A DNA stretch of 64,000 nt from Caulobacter sp. SL161 (GTDB taxonomy: Bacteria > Pseudomonadota > Alphaproteobacteria > Caulobacterales > Caulobacteraceae). Each line of letters begins with the position of its first letter. The first letter of the stretch is position 1. The DNA is taken from NCBI RefSeq assembly GCF_026672375.1, contig NZ_JAPPRA010000001.1:3844001-3908000 (forward strand), written 5' to 3'. This document shows positions 1 through 9,027 of this stretch, piece by piece. The notes under the pieces are model-generated. The model saw only the letters and a program-made list of their open reading frames with translations, was not told the DNA's origin and did no database searches. A program made the position numbers and the translations under genes.

Positions 1-2
1 TG

Positions 3-254
3 CGTGAAGCCCGTGACGCCGGGGTCAATGAGTTTCTGGCCAAGCCGATCACGGCGCGTGGCCTGGTGCACCGCCTGACCCTGCTGATCGAGAACCCGCG
101 CCCCTTCATCCGGGCGGGCGACTATTTCGGCCCCGACCGCCGTCGGCGCGACGATCCCCGCTATCAGGGACCCCGGCGACGCGCCGAGGATGCGGCGGCC
201 TTCTATCTGGACGACCTGGACGCCGAACGCGGCCATCCGACGCGGAGAATGTAA
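3..254 (+). CDS. Response regulator, C-terminal fragment (5' end outside window)
   Basis: The reading frame is open from the left edge to a TAA at 252-254. The first residues, around AGVNEFLAKPIT, match the end of a CheY-like receiver domain, where the conserved lysine of the K-P pair contacts the phosphoryl group. A short arginine- and aspartate-rich tail follows (PDRRRRDD, then RYQGPRRRAED), with no recognisable output domain. It is therefore probably a single-domain or stand-alone receiver in a two-component pathway. The phospho-accepting aspartate would lie upstream of the window, so activity cannot be judged. Confidence 0.8.
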   Translation, partial: REARDAGVNEFLAKPITARGLVHRLTLLIENPRPFIRAGDYFGPDRRRRDDPRYQGPRRRAEDAAAFYLDDLDAERGHPTRRM

Positions 255-302
255 ACCTTTCGGGGTCTACAAGATGGTGAACAACGCTTTACGAGCCTCG
301 CC

Positions 303-542
303 ATGACTCTCCGTCGCCTCGTTCCGCTCGCCCTGATCCTGGGTGGCCTTTCCCTGACACAGACCGGCTGCATGGCCGCAGCCGCCGTGGGCACAGTCGC
401 CGGCACCGCAATCGGCGTGACCGGCGCCGTCGTCGGCGGCGCAGCCAAGGTCGGCGGCAAGGCCGTCGTGGCCACCGGCAAGGCGATCATCCCGGGCGAC
501 AGCGACAAGAACGACCTCGCCGACCGTCGCGAGGAAGAGTAG
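303..542 (+). CDS. Small lipoprotein, Gly/Ala/Val-rich
   Basis: This 79-residue protein starts with a lipoprotein signal: basic MTLRR, a hydrophobic stretch, then the lipobox T-Q-T-G-C, with Cys23 as the likely lipidation site. The mature part is low complexity (repeated VG, GG and AVV steps, residues 24-63) and ends in a charged tail DLADRREEE. That composition resembles short glycine-zipper-like envelope proteins common in Caulobacterales. It is probably anchored in the inner leaflet of the outer membrane. Its function is unknown and no operon partner is visible. Confidence 0.65.
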   Translation: MTLRRLVPLALILGGLSLTQTGCMAAAAVGTVAGTAIGVTGAVVGGAAKVGGKAVVATGKAIIPGDSDKNDLADRREEE

Positions 543-553
543 GCGAACGCCGC

Positions 554-853
554 CTACTCGGCGTCGATCAGGAACAAGACCCCTCGCGCGCCCGGCAGAA
601 CGCTATGCGGCCGGCCCGCGGGGACGAGGTAGAAGTCGCCCGCCTTCATCGCGATATGACGCCCCTCGATCTCGAGCGTCATGTGGCCCTCGACGACCAG
701 GAAGCCCTCATCGAAATCGGCATGGCTTTCGGTAGGGATCCCGGCCTCGTCCATGCGGATGATCTTGATATTGGCGCCGCCCGTGCGCCCCAGGATCTTC
801 GAGCGCCAGGCTTGCGGCAGGCTCGAGGCTTCTTCGGCCAGATTAATGAACAT
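554..853 (-). CDS. Cupin-domain protein
   Basis: The protein is a single small cupin of 99 residues. The core has a G-x5-H-x-H-like region modified to ESHADFDEGFLVVEG, then the second motif GDFYLVPAGRPHSV. These give the beta-barrel and metal-site signature, with at least two histidines and one glutamate as possible ligands. I placed the start at 853 because an AGGAGG ribosome-binding site sits six bases upstream of that ATG; an in-frame ATG at 880 lacks such a site. Substrate and pathway are unknown. Small cupins of this type are often sugar-binding or regulatory. Confidence 0.7.
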   Translation of the reverse strand: MFINLAEEASSLPQAWRSKILGRTGGANIKIIRMDEAGIPTESHADFDEGFLVVEGHMTLEIEGRHIAMKAGDFYLVPAGRPHSVLPGARGVLFLIDAE

Positions 854-946
854 AGACCCTCCTGAACCGTCCAAAGCCACCTGAAGCCCGCGGGCGTCGT
901 CGGCCGCCCACGATGCGCGCTCGGGTCGCCAGAACGCCCCCCAATC

Positions 947-1312
947 CTAGAGGCTCAGCACGCAGGTCTCGCCGATCGTCGGCCGCGACAGCACCACGCG
1001 GGACAGGCCCGGGAACTGGCCACGCAGACGCTCAGCGAAATAGAGGCACAGCCGTTCCAGCGTCGGCACTTCAAGACCCGGCTTGTCATTCAGCAGGCCG
1101 TGATCCAGCTCGACGGCGACAGCCTTCAGCGCGACATCCAGCGTGTCGAGGTCAGCCACCCAGCCGGCGTCCAGCATCTCGCCGCGCACGCTGGCCTCGA
1201 CCTTGAACGAATGGCCGTGCAGGCGGCGATAGCGATGGTCCGAGGGACCTTGCTCGATATAGTGGGCCGCGTCGAAATACGCGGCCTTCGTGATCTCGAA
1301 GACGGGCTTCAT
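947..1312 (-). CDS. queD: 6-carboxy-5,6,7,8-tetrahydropterin synthase (QueD-like)
   Basis: QueD makes 6-carboxytetrahydropterin from dihydroneopterin triphosphate, the step before QueE in 7-deazaguanine synthesis. The zinc ligands are present: His in FDAAHYI and both histidines of RLHGHSF. The Asp-His pair is seen in ELDHGLLND, and the C-terminal GETC matches the pterin-anchoring glutamate region. The family nucleophile, the Cys four residues before the HGH motif, is replaced by Tyr (YRRLHGH). It follows queE after 72 bases on the same strand, which supports the pathway assignment. The altered nucleophile leaves catalysis uncertain. Confidence 0.85.
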   Translation of the reverse strand: MKPVFEITKAAYFDAAHYIEQGPSDHRYRRLHGHSFKVEASVRGEMLDAGWVADLDTLDVALKAVAVELDHGLLNDKPGLEVPTLERLCLYFAERLRGQFPGLSRVVLSRPTIGETCVLSL

Positions 1313-1384
1313 CTGTTGCTTCTTTGACTAGGCCTGGGAGGCTCTAGCGCAACGACCCTGTCACCAAGTCGCGCGCCTTATCCG

Positions 1385-2017
1385 TCAGGGCAGGCCGAGA
1401 TATTTGTGCGTTTGGACGCTTAAACGCCATTGTGGGTGCGAAAGGCAATAGGCCACGGCCAATTGCGTGTTTGCGTCGCGGTCCGGGCCGTCCATCGGCT
1501 GCAGGTAGAAGCGCTCGAAATCCAGGCCCGCAAAGCGCTCGGGCATCGCCTTTTCCTGCGGGAAGACCAGCTTCAGCTCCTGGCCGGACGTCTGCACCAC
1601 CGGCGCGTCGGCCTTGGGGCTGACACAGATCCAGTCGACGCCCGCCGGCGCGGTGATCGTGCCGTTGGTCTCGACGGCGATCTGAAAGCCCCGCGCGTGC
1701 AGCGCGGCGATGGCCGCGTCGTCCAGCTGCAGGAACGGCTCACCGCCGGTGCAGACAACCAGCCGGTCATCGGGACCGCCCGTCCACTGCGCCTCGACCG
1801 CCGCGGCCAGATCCTCAGCCGTTGCGAACTTGCCGCCGTTCTCGCCGTCGGTCCCGACGAAGTCGGTGTCGCAGAACGTACAGACCGCCTTGGCGCGGTC
1901 CTGCTCGCGGCCGCTCCAGAGATTGCACCCCGAGAACCGGCAGAACACGGCGGCCTTGCCGGCCTGACCGCCCTCGCCCTGGAGGGTCAGGAAGATCTCC
2001 TTGACGGAATAGGTCAT
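1385..2017 (-). CDS. queE: 7-carboxy-7-deazaguanine synthase, radical SAM
   Basis: QueE rearranges 6-carboxytetrahydropterin into 7-carboxy-7-deazaguanine using S-adenosylmethionine and a 4Fe-4S cluster. The cluster motif is the long variant C-x14-C-x2-C starting at GCNLW and ending at CTFC, as seen in some proteobacterial QueE enzymes. The N-terminal LTLQGEG and the central [10 protein letters not shown] (GGE motif) are also present. Length, 210 residues, is normal. The ATG overlaps the TGA of queC (ATGA, 2014-2017), indicating translational coupling in a queC-queE-queD operon. Confidence 0.95.
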   Translation of the reverse strand: MTYSVKEIFLTLQGEGGQAGKAAVFCRFSGCNLWSGREQDRAKAVCTFCDTDFVGTDGENGGKFATAEDLAAAVEAQWTGGPDDRLVVCTGGEPFLQLDDAAIAALHARGFQIAVETNGTITAPAGVDWICVSPKADAPVVQTSGQELKLVFPQEKAMPERFAGLDFERFYLQPMDGPDRDANTQLAVAYCLSHPQWRLSVQTHKYLGLP

Positions 2018-2742
2018 TGCGCCAGCGCCTCACGCCCCGCCATGTCCCATTCGACATAGCCCTTCTCACGCAGCTCGCACGCAGGGCAGGTCCCGCAGCC
2101 GTGCCCCCAGGCGTGCAACTGGCCGCGCTCGCCCTGGTAACAGGTGTGGCTTTCCTCGACGATCAGGCTGACCAGCGCCTCGCCGCCCAACTGTTTGGAC
2201 AGTCCCCAGGTCTGCGCCTTGGTCAGCCACATCAGCGGCGTCTCGATCCGGAAGTTGCGATCCATGCCCAGGTTCAGCGCCGCCTGCATCGCGTCCAGGG
2301 TGTCGCGCCGACAGTCGGGATAGCCTGAGAAGTCGGTCTCGCACATGCCGCCGACCAGGGCGTCGATGCCGCGCCGATCGGCCAAGGCCGCCGCATAGGT
2401 CAGGAACACCAGATTGCGCCCCGGCACGAAGGTCGAAGGCAAGCCCCGCTCGGTCATCTCGATGGCGCGGTCGGCGGTCAGGGCCGACTGGGCCACGGCG
2501 CCGAAGCTGCGGATATCCAGCACATGGTCTTCGCCCAAGCGTTCGGCCCACTGGGGAAAGCGCGCGGCGACTTCGCGACGCACCGCCTGGCGGGCCTGCA
2601 TCTCGATGGCGTGACGCTGACCATAGTCGAAGCCCACGGTCTCCACGCGGTCATAGCGTTCAAGCGCCCAGGCCAGGCAGACGCTGCTGTCCTGGCCGCC
2701 GGAAAACAGAACCAGGGCCGCCTGGCGCTCACGGGGGCTCAT
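2014..2742 (-). CDS. queC: 7-cyano-7-deazaguanine (preQ0) synthase
   Basis: QueC converts 7-carboxy-7-deazaguanine to preQ0 using ATP and ammonia. The PP-loop ATPase signature FSGGQDSS lies near the N-terminus. A C-terminal zinc site is formed by cysteines in SHTCYQ and the CGTCPAC cluster. Length, 242 residues, fits the family. It is the first gene of the leftward que operon, preceded by a GAGAGG-like ribosome-binding site. This cluster serves tRNA queuosine in the host. It lies well outside the prophage, so I do not read it as a phage DNA-modification system. Confidence 0.96.
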   Translation of the reverse strand: MSPRERQAALVLFSGGQDSSVCLAWALERYDRVETVGFDYGQRHAIEMQARQAVRREVAARFPQWAERLGEDHVLDIRSFGAVAQSALTADRAIEMTERGLPSTFVPGRNLVFLTYAAALADRRGIDALVGGMCETDFSGYPDCRRDTLDAMQAALNLGMDRNFRIETPLMWLTKAQTWGLSKQLGGEALVSLIVEESHTCYQGERGQLHAWGHGCGTCPACELREKGYVEWDMAGREALAQ

Positions 2743-3213
2743 GACAGCCTCTCGATGTTCGTGAAAAGGGGGGACATCCCTGCTCCTCTACACGAGCCGC
2801 GCCGCCCTCGGAACAGCCCGGCGCGCCGACCCGCGACTCGTGCGATACTCTGATCACGAAGCGATCTGAACTCTTTCGCCCACGAACTAATGCTTTCGCG
2901 AGAGATTATTGACCCTATGGGCGATACCACCCCTTGAGTTCCGCAAGGGAAATCACAAACCCGTTCTTCTAATCGTGCGGAAACTTACCCGCGCCAGGAG
3001 AACAAGGGCTCTTGGAAAGTGAAAAGGCGTAACCTATCGCTGTTCACTTACAATCAGGCCAGTTGACAGCCTTCAAACGCAAGTATGCAATCTCCCAATG
3101 CTGCGAGGGGCTCGCCGTACGCCCACGCGGTGAAAACAGTACGGCGCCGAGGAAACATCGACGCTCGCAGGCTCCATCCATAAGGCGCCGCTTGCGTTCA
3201 GGGAGGGAATTCA
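2743..3213. promoter_or_regulatory. Divergent intergenic region with candidate promoter for the TonB receptor gene
   Basis: This 471-base gap separates leftward queC from the rightward receptor gene, so it should hold both promoters. A TTGACA at 3063-3068 followed 15 bases later by TATGCA (3084-3089) is a plausible rightward sigma-70-type promoter, leaving a leader of about 120 bases. A strong GGGAGG ribosome-binding site precedes the receptor ATG. I looked for a preQ1-riboswitch-like fold upstream of queC and did not recognise one. No coding sequence in the gap looks real. Confidence 0.35.
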
Positions 3214-6027
3214 ATGTCGCAAACTCTGCGTATGCGGAGCCTATTGGTCATGGGCGCTTCGGCGGTCGCGATCTCCGGCTTCGCTGTCCCCGCGTTCGCT
3301 CAACAGAACACCACCGTCATCGAAGAGCTGGTCGTCACCGCTCAGAAAAAGGAAGAAGCGCTGCAGGACGTGCCGATCGCGGTGTCGGCCTTCAGCCAGG
3401 ACAGCCTGGAAGCGCAGAAGATCGACGGCGGTCCCAACCTGCAGCTGGCGATTCCGAACGTCACCTTCGCCAAGAGCAACTTCACCAACAGCTTCAACTT
3501 CCAGATCCGCGGCATCGGCGCCAAGGCCGTGGGCGCGTCCGCCGACCAGGGCGTCGGCGTGCACATGAACAACGCTCCGCAGCAGTCGGGCAACCTGTTC
3601 GAAGCCGAGTTCTACGACGTCGAGCGCGTCGAAGTGCTGCGCGGCCCGCAAGGCACGCTGTACGGCCGCAACGCCACCGGCGGCGTGGTCAATGTGATCA
3701 CGGCCAAGCCGACCGACATGTTCGAGGCCAACCTTCGCGCCGAGTACGGCAACTACAATTCGATGAAGCTGCGCGGCATGCTGAACGTGCCGATCTTCGG
3801 CGACAAGCTGGCCGTGCGTCTGTCCGGAACCTCGCTGAAGCGCGACGGCTTCGTCACCAACACCTTCAACGGCCACAAGGTCGACGACCGGGATCTGTAT
3901 TCGACCCGGGTCCAGGTGATGTTCAATCCGACCGAGAAGCTGCGCACCAACTTCCTGTGGGAACGGTTCCACGAGAACGACAGCCGCGCCCGCACCGGCA
4001 AGCAGCTCTGCACCAAGGACAACGGTCCGGCCACGGTCGGCGGCGTGCCGACCGGCGCGGCGCGCGTCTTCCTGACCCAGGGCTGCCTGTCCTCCACGCT
4101 ATATGCGCCGGCGGCCTATGGCACCGTGAACACCTCGGGCTCGCTGACGGGGCTGCTGGGCAACATCTTCGGCTTCACCTCGGGTGACGTGAACGCCGGC
4201 GACACCACCTCGACCAACCTGCGCGAGATCGAGACCGCTCTGGACCCGATCTACCGGTCGAAATCCAATACCTACCAGTTCACCCTGAACTACGACCTCA
4301 CCGACGAACTGACCTTCACGTCGATGACCTCGTACGGCAAGGGCGATGTCTGGACCAAGCAGGACTACAACCGCAACGTCGCGACGGTGCCGTTCAACAA
4401 CACGCCTTTCACGCCGGGCGGCTTCTTCACTGACCCGCAGGTGGGCCGCACCAACAAGTTCACCACCATCGACGTCTCGTCGGGGCGCTCTGAGCAGTTC
4501 AGCCAGGAGTTCCGCCTGCAGTCGGCCTTTGATGGTCCGCTGAATTTCACGTTGGGCGCGATCCACTTCACCTATCGCACGCTCACCGACTACTACGTGA
4601 TCGGTAACTCGCTGACCCTGTCGTCGATGGCCCTGAACTTCCAGCGTACGGGCAACCCGACCTGCAACCCGGCGAGCACCGCCAACTGCATCGGGATCGA
4701 CACCTCGGCCGATCCGACCGGCGACGGCCACAACTACTATGACAACCGCACGCCCTATAACCTGGTGTCGGACGCCCTGCTCGGCGAGGTCTACTATCAG
4801 GTCAACGAGGATCTGAAGTTCACCCTGGGCGTGCGCCAGACGCGCGACAAGAAGGCGGTCAAGAACTACTCGACCGTTCTGCTCGCCCCGGGCTACGGCC
4901 TGACGCTGAACCCGACCAACCCCGACCAGCGGGCGCGTTTCAACGAGACCACGGGCCGGGTGGGCGTCGACTACAAGGCGCGCCTGGGCTTCACCGACGA
5001 CACCCTGCTCTATGCCTTCTACTCCAAGGGCTACAAGGGCGGCGGCATCAATCCGGGCGTCCCCGCCAACTCCGTCGGCATCAAGCAGACCTTCGATCCG
5101 GAGTTCGTCAACGCGATCGAAGTCGGCACCAAGAACACCCTGCTGGGCGGCAGCCTGCTGCTGAACGCGACCGCCTTCTCGTATGACTACCAGGGCTACC
5201 AGATCTCCAAGATCGTGAACCGCACCTCGGTGAACGAGAACGTCGACGCCAAGGTCCATGGCTTCGAGCTGGAGTCCATCTGGTCGCCGGTCCGTAACCT
5301 GCGCCTGAACGCCAATATCGGTTACCTCAAGACCAAGATCGGCGATGGCGTCAGCTCGATCGACACCATGAACCGCACCCAGTCGAACCCGGCCTATACG
5401 GTAGTCAAGGTCGGTCCGAACGCCTCGTCGGTCGGCGCCAACTGCGTGCTCAGCACCGTAGGCGTCGCCACGATCCTGGGCGCCGGCGCGGGGGCGACCC
5501 TGCCCTTCGCCTGCTCGGGCGCGGCCGCCTATCAAGGCTTCCTGGCGGCCCCGGCCGCGGCCGGCGGCGCAGGCCTTCCGGCGCCCACGGCGGCGTTCCT
5601 CGCCAACGCGACGGGCCTCTACACCTACGGCGCTGGCTATTCGATCGAAGGCACCGCGGCGAACCTGTCGGGCAACGAACTCCCGAACTCGCCGCACTGG
5701 ACCACTTCGGTGGGCGCCCAGTACACCTTCGAGCTGTCGAACGGCTGGTCTGCGACCCTGCGCGGCGACTACTACCGCCAGAGCAAGCAGTACGCCCGCG
5801 TCTACAACACCGAATACGATCGCCTGAAGTCCTGGGATAACGGCAACATCACCCTGAAGGTCGAGAAACCCGAGTGGGGCGTGGCCATCGACGCCTACGT
5901 CAAGAACATCGGCAACAAGACGCCGATCGTCGACGCCTACACCACCGACGACAGCTCGGGCCTGTTCACCAACGTGATCACCGCCGAGCCGCGTCTGTAC
6001 GGGATCGCGATCACCAAGTCCTGGTAA
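3214..6027 (+). CDS. TonB-dependent outer-membrane receptor
   Basis: The 937-residue protein has a signal peptide ending near VPAFA-Q, a TonB-box-like stretch EELVVTAQ and a plug domain (about residues 45-160) containing the typical VERVEVLRGPQGTLYGRNA and TGGVVNVIT motifs. A large 22-strand-type barrel rich in alternating aromatic residues follows and ends in a terminal Trp. Such receptors take up scarce substrates across the outer membrane with TonB-ExbBD energy; Caulobacters carry dozens. The substrate cannot be read from the sequence. It is monocistronic, with its own strong terminator. Confidence 0.95.
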   Translation: MSQTLRMRSLLVMGASAVAISGFAVPAFAQQNTTVIEELVVTAQKKEEALQDVPIAVSAFSQDSLEAQKIDGGPNLQLAIPNVTFAKSNFTNSFNFQIRGIGAKAVGASADQGVGVHMNNAPQQSGNLFEAEFYDVERVEVLRGPQGTLYGRNATGGVVNVITAKPTDMFEANLRAEYGNYNSMKLRGMLNVPIFGDKLAVRLSGTSLKRDGFVTNTFNGHKVDDRDLYSTRVQVMFNPTEKLRTNFLWERFHENDSRARTGKQLCTKDNGPATVGGVPTGAARVFLTQGCLSSTLYAPAAYGTVNTSGSLTGLLGNIFGFTSGDVNAGDTTSTNLREIETALDPIYRSKSNTYQFTLNYDLTDELTFTSMTSYGKGDVWTKQDYNRNVATVPFNNTPFTPGGFFTDPQVGRTNKFTTIDVSSGRSEQFSQEFRLQSAFDGPLNFTLGAIHFTYRTLTDYYVIGNSLTLSSMALNFQRTGNPTCNPASTANCIGIDTSADPTGDGHNYYDNRTPYNLVSDALLGEVYYQVNEDLKFTLGVRQTRDKKAVKNYSTVLLAPGYGLTLNPTNPDQRARFNETTGRVGVDYKARLGFTDDTLLYAFYSKGYKGGGINPGVPANSVGIKQTFDPEFVNAIEVGTKNTLLGGSLLLNATAFSYDYQGYQISKIVNRTSVNENVDAKVHGFELESIWSPVRNLRLNANIGYLKTKIGDGVSSIDTMNRTQSNPAYTVVKVGPNASSVGANCVLSTVGVATILGAGAGATLPFACSGAAAYQGFLAAPAAAGGAGLPAPTAAFLANATGLYTYGAGYSIEGTAANLSGNELPNSPHWTTSVGAQYTFELSNGWSATLRGDYYRQSKQYARVYNTEYDRLKSWDNGNITLKVEKPEWGVAIDAYVKNIGNKTPIVDAYTTDDSSGLFTNVITAEPRLYGIAITKSW

Positions 6028-6048
6028 GCCCCAGGATGAGCGTATCGA

Positions 6049-6078
6049 GGGGCGGCGGGTCATCCGCCGCCCCTTTTT
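6049..6078 (+). terminator. Intrinsic terminator after the TonB receptor
   Basis: A perfect 10-bp GC stem (6049-6058 pairing with 6064-6073) with a 5-base loop is followed at once by five T residues. It lies 22 bases after the receptor stop codon and would end that transcript. Confidence 0.92.
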
Positions 6079-6204
6079 CGCGCCGGTTCTCAATTTTGAA
6101 GCCCCGTCGCCTCGGGCCGCGACGATGAGCGCGGTACCACCTTAACGACTCTGCAAGGGCGGGCAGGGCAAGTTGCAAACCCCAAGCCGTTGACGAAGCG
6201 CCGT

Positions 6205-7737
6205 ATGGAAACGCTGTCCCGTCTGATCGAACCGCTCGCTCCCATCGCGCCGGGCACGCCCAGCGCGACCGTGGCGGCGATGTTTGACGCCAATCCGGCC
6301 TTCGCCGCGCTGGCCGTGGTCGATGACGGCGCGCCTGTGGGTCTGGTCTACCGGGATGTTCTGCAAGGCATGATGCATGTCGCGGGGCCTGCGCTCGCCG
6401 CGCGTCCGATCGCCGAGATCATGGACGCCAGGCCCCGTATGGTGCCCGTCGGTACCGATCCCAACACCTTCGTCAACGCCCTCGCCGACAGCCCGACACC
6501 CATCTTCCGCACCGCCTATGTCGCGGTCGACGCCGACGGGCGCTACGCCGGCGTGGGCGGGCTTGCCTCCCTGCTGGCCTCGCACCGACGCCGCCAGCAC
6601 GAAGCGCGCGACGCCATGGCCATTGTCGAACGGATGGCCGTCGATATCGGCGCGCATCTCGACGGCGTTCTGGCCATCACCGAACGGCTTGAGCAACAAC
6701 GCCTGACGCCAGACGCCGCCGCCTTCGTCCGAGCCATCGGCGACACCAGCCGCGACATGGGCGAGACCGTCGGCCGAGCAGTAGACCTTCATCGCTCGGT
6801 CAACGGCGACCTCCAGATGGACGCCGCGCCCACGCGTCTGCGCGATTTCGCCGACATCGTCGAAGCCCGGTGGGCCAACCGGGCGAGCGAAGGCGGTTCC
6901 ACGCTTCTCGTCTCTTATGACGGCGATCCCGAATGCGGCGTCGAGATTGATGGCGAGCGCCTGCTGCAGGTGATCGACATTCTGGTCGAGAACGCCCTGT
7001 CCGCCGGACGGGGCATGATCGAGGCTCGCCTCTCCGCGCGCGCCGAGGGCGATCGGATCACTCTGGACTGCCAGCTGCGCGACAACGCCGGCGGACATGC
7101 CGAGGATCGACTGCGCCGTGTCAATGATCCGCTCGGCGGCGTCGGCGGCCAGGATCGCAGCGAGATGGCCCTGGGCGTCGGGCTCGCTCTGGCCCAGAGC
7201 GTCGTTCGCAAGATGGGCGGCCGACTGATCGCCGAAGCCAATCGCGGGGCGGGGCTGACCGTCGGGTTCTCGCTGTCCCTTATCCCGGCGGCCGCCGAAG
7301 CGGCCGTCCAAGACGCCCCGGAGCCGGTCGGCGGCCGTTCGGCCCACATCCTCATCGTCGATGACAACGCCACCAACCGCATGGTGGCCGAGGCGCTTTG
7401 CGACATGTTCGAGTGCACCTCCGAACAGGCCGTCGACGGTGTCGAGGCCGTCGAGATGGCCCGGAGCGGCCGCTTTGACCTCATCCTCATGGATATCAAG
7501 ATGCCGCGCATGGACGGCGTCGCGGCCACGCGCGCCATCCGCGAACTGAGCGGCCGTTCGAGCGCCGCCCCGATCGTGGCCCTGACCGCCAACGCCGATC
7601 CGGCCGACGTCCACACCTACCTCGCGGCGGGCATGCAGGACGTCGTCGAAAAGCCTATCAAGCCCGAGCGTCTCGCGCTGGTGCTCAACAGCCTGCTGGC
7701 CAGCGCAGACGGCGACAGCGCCGAAGCCGCCGCCTAG
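6205..7737 (+). CDS. Hybrid sensor kinase/response regulator lacking the phospho-acceptor histidine
   Basis: The domain order is a CBS-pair-like N-terminus (about 1-130), a HisKA-like helical segment (about 133-190), an HATPase region (N-box ENALSAG, G2-like ALGVGLALAQ) and a C-terminal receiver (HILIVDDN, LILMDIKMP, lysine in VVEKPIKP). Aligned to the usual H-E-I-R-T-P-L-N-G-V-L box, the region reads V-D-I-G-A-H-L-D-G-V-L, so valine (residue 146) sits where the phosphorylated histidine should be. The receiver aspartate is intact. I chose ATG 6205, with GAAG just upstream; a TTG at 6190 is an alternative. It probably acts as a regulator receiving phosphate from another kinase, or as a pseudokinase. 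Confidence 0.85.
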   Translation: METLSRLIEPLAPIAPGTPSATVAAMFDANPAFAALAVVDDGAPVGLVYRDVLQGMMHVAGPALAARPIAEIMDARPRMVPVGTDPNTFVNALADSPTPIFRTAYVAVDADGRYAGVGGLASLLASHRRRQHEARDAMAIVERMAVDIGAHLDGVLAITERLEQQRLTPDAAAFVRAIGDTSRDMGETVGRAVDLHRSVNGDLQMDAAPTRLRDFADIVEARWANRASEGGSTLLVSYDGDPECGVEIDGERLLQVIDILVENALSAGRGMIEARLSARAEGDRITLDCQLRDNAGGHAEDRLRRVNDPLGGVGGQDRSEMALGVGLALAQSVVRKMGGRLIAEANRGAGLTVGFSLSLIPAAAEAAVQDAPEPVGGRSAHILIVDDNATNRMVAEALCDMFECTSEQAVDGVEAVEMARSGRFDLILMDIKMPRMDGVAATRAIRELSGRSSAAPIVALTANADPADVHTYLAAGMQDVVEKPIKPERLALVLNSLLASADGDSAEAAA

Positions 7738-7745
7738 AGCGTTCG

Positions 7746-7770
7746 CCGATCAGTGTGAAGCGGTGATCGG
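7746..7770. repeat. Intergenic inverted repeat
   Basis: CCGATCA (7746-7752) pairs with TGATCGG (7764-7770) around an 11-base loop in the gap between two convergent genes. It may be a weak transcript end or one of the short palindromic intergenic elements of this genus. There is no T-tract. Confidence 0.35.
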
Positions 7771-7919
7771 AGCGAAGAGCGCTCCAAACTTCTGAAATCG
7801 AGCCTTGTCACGCTCAGAGGATCTCGTCTGAGGCAAAGGGGCCATGGGACGCAGCAGGGTCAAGCGCCAGGAAGCCTAGCTCAATACTGACCAGTTGGGC
7901 CGGTTCAGCAGGCTGCAGG

Positions 7920-8246
7920 CTAGAACTTGCGCCGCCCCGTCACTGTCTCGAACCACAGGCGGAAATCGCCCATCAGGCTGTAGACGGGATATTTGAACGT
8001 CGCCGGCCGGTTCTTCTCGAAGACGAAGTGACCGATCCAGGCGGAACCATAGCCGATCACAGGCGCGGCGATGAGAAAGCGCCAATCCCGGAAAACGCCC
8101 AGGACCAGACAGACGAGCACGAGGCTTGTTCCCACCACGTGCAGCCGTCGACTGACGGGGTTGGCGTGCTCGGTCATGTAGAACGGATAAAAGGCCGCAA
8201 AGCTCTTGTACCGTTCGGCGACCGTGCTGGGCTGGGCGCTGTCCAT
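7920..8246 (-). CDS. Mpo1-like (DUF962) integral membrane protein
   Basis: The 108-residue protein begins MDSAQPSTVAERYKSF and carries the family hallmarks FYPFYMTEHANPVSRRLHVVG and GYGSAWIGHFVFEKNRPATF. Histidines in these segments correspond to the iron ligands of yeast Mpo1, a 2-hydroxy fatty acid dioxygenase acting at membranes. Two to three hydrophobic segments are visible. An upstream in-frame extension to 8315 is arginine-rich and unlike the family, so I start at 8246. Bacterial members are mostly uncharacterised; a role in lipid metabolism is inferred only from homology. Confidence 0.85.
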   Translation of the reverse strand: MDSAQPSTVAERYKSFAAFYPFYMTEHANPVSRRLHVVGTSLVLVCLVLGVFRDWRFLIAAPVIGYGSAWIGHFVFEKNRPATFKYPVYSLMGDFRLWFETVTGRRKF

Positions 8247-8469
8247 GGCTGCGAGGCTGCCCGCGCCGACGGTCGCTGGCAAGCGCCTCCTGCACGCGCG
8301 GGCCCGAGGCCGCATGGCCTTTCATGGCTGGAGCGCAAAAGGCGAGGCCGCGATCAGCGCCTGAAGGGCGCCGCCCGAACTCGCGCCTCGCGGGCGGCGA
8401 TCAAGCTCTGGTTGGCGGCGAATCGTGAACACCGCCGATAGCTTCGCCGGACTCGGGGGAGGGAAAGCG

Positions 8470-8500
8470 TTGACATCGCGACGTAACGCCGCGCTAGGGC
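8470..8500 (+). promoter_or_regulatory. Sigma-73-type promoter of the XRE regulator
   Basis: TTGACA at 8470-8475 and a GCTAGGGC element starting at 8493 match the Caulobacter housekeeping pattern (TTGAC(G/A), then GCTA). They lie about 70 bases upstream of the XRE gene in the otherwise empty 320-base divergent gap 8247-8566. Nothing else recognisable was seen in that gap. Confidence 0.6.
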
Positions 8501-8566
8501 AGGCTCGCTTCCACCAACGTAACGGTCGTGTCATTTTCCTAGGACAACCGTTGGAGGCGAAAAAAC

Positions 8567-8998
8567 ATGAGCGAAGAAACCGAAGGCCGGCGCCCCAACC
8601 CCGTCGACTTGCACGTCGGCGGCCGTGTCCGCATGCGCCGTAAACTGCTGGGCGTGAGCCAGGAGCAACTGGCCGACTCGCTGGGGCTGACCTTCCAGCA
8701 GGTTCAAAAGTACGAGCGTGGCGCCAATCGCGTCAGCGCCAGCAAGCTCTACGAGATCGCCAAGACCCTCCAGGTCCCCGTGTCATTCTTCTTCGACGGC
8801 CTGGCCGACCCGATGAACGGGGCTGAGGCGGATGACGCTGGGCTGCACGCCGAGAAGGTGGTCCAGGAGTTCCTGACCACGCCAGAAGGCCTGGAACTGG
8901 CGGAAGTTTTCCCGCGCATCGCGCGTGGTCGCGTCCGCCGCCAAGTCCTCGACCTGGTCCGGGCCATGGCGGACGAGGCGTCGCGCGACGGGGCATGA
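8567..8998 (+). CDS. XRE-family transcriptional regulator
   Basis: This 143-residue DNA-binding protein has an N-terminal helix-turn-helix (about residues 15-72: GRVRMRRKLLGVSQEQLADS then GLTFQQVQKYERGANRVSAS) followed by LYEIAKTLQVPVSFFFDGL. This arrangement is characteristic of a conserved alphaproteobacterial family that includes the rhizobial regulator PraR. The C-terminal half (about 95-140) is helical and probably dimerises. The gene is monocistronic, between a strong promoter and a strong terminator. Target genes are unknown. Confidence 0.9.
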   Translation: MSEETEGRRPNPVDLHVGGRVRMRRKLLGVSQEQLADSLGLTFQQVQKYERGANRVSASKLYEIAKTLQVPVSFFFDGLADPMNGAEADDAGLHAEKVVQEFLTTPEGLELAEVFPRIARGRVRRQVLDLVRAMADEASRDGA

Positions 8999-9027
8999 GC
9001 TCAACGCCCGCCGGCTGAAATGAAGAG

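Noticed and set aside
947-2742. queCED as a phage DNA 7-deazaguanine modification system
   Set aside because: The genes lie more than 12 kb outside the prophage, in host context, and no DNA transglycosylase (DpdA-type) gene was seen.
4099-6093. A 664-codon open frame antisense to the TonB receptor gene
   Set aside because: It mirrors a high-GC gene, is Arg/Val/Gly-rich and lacks motifs; the sense frame is a clear receptor.
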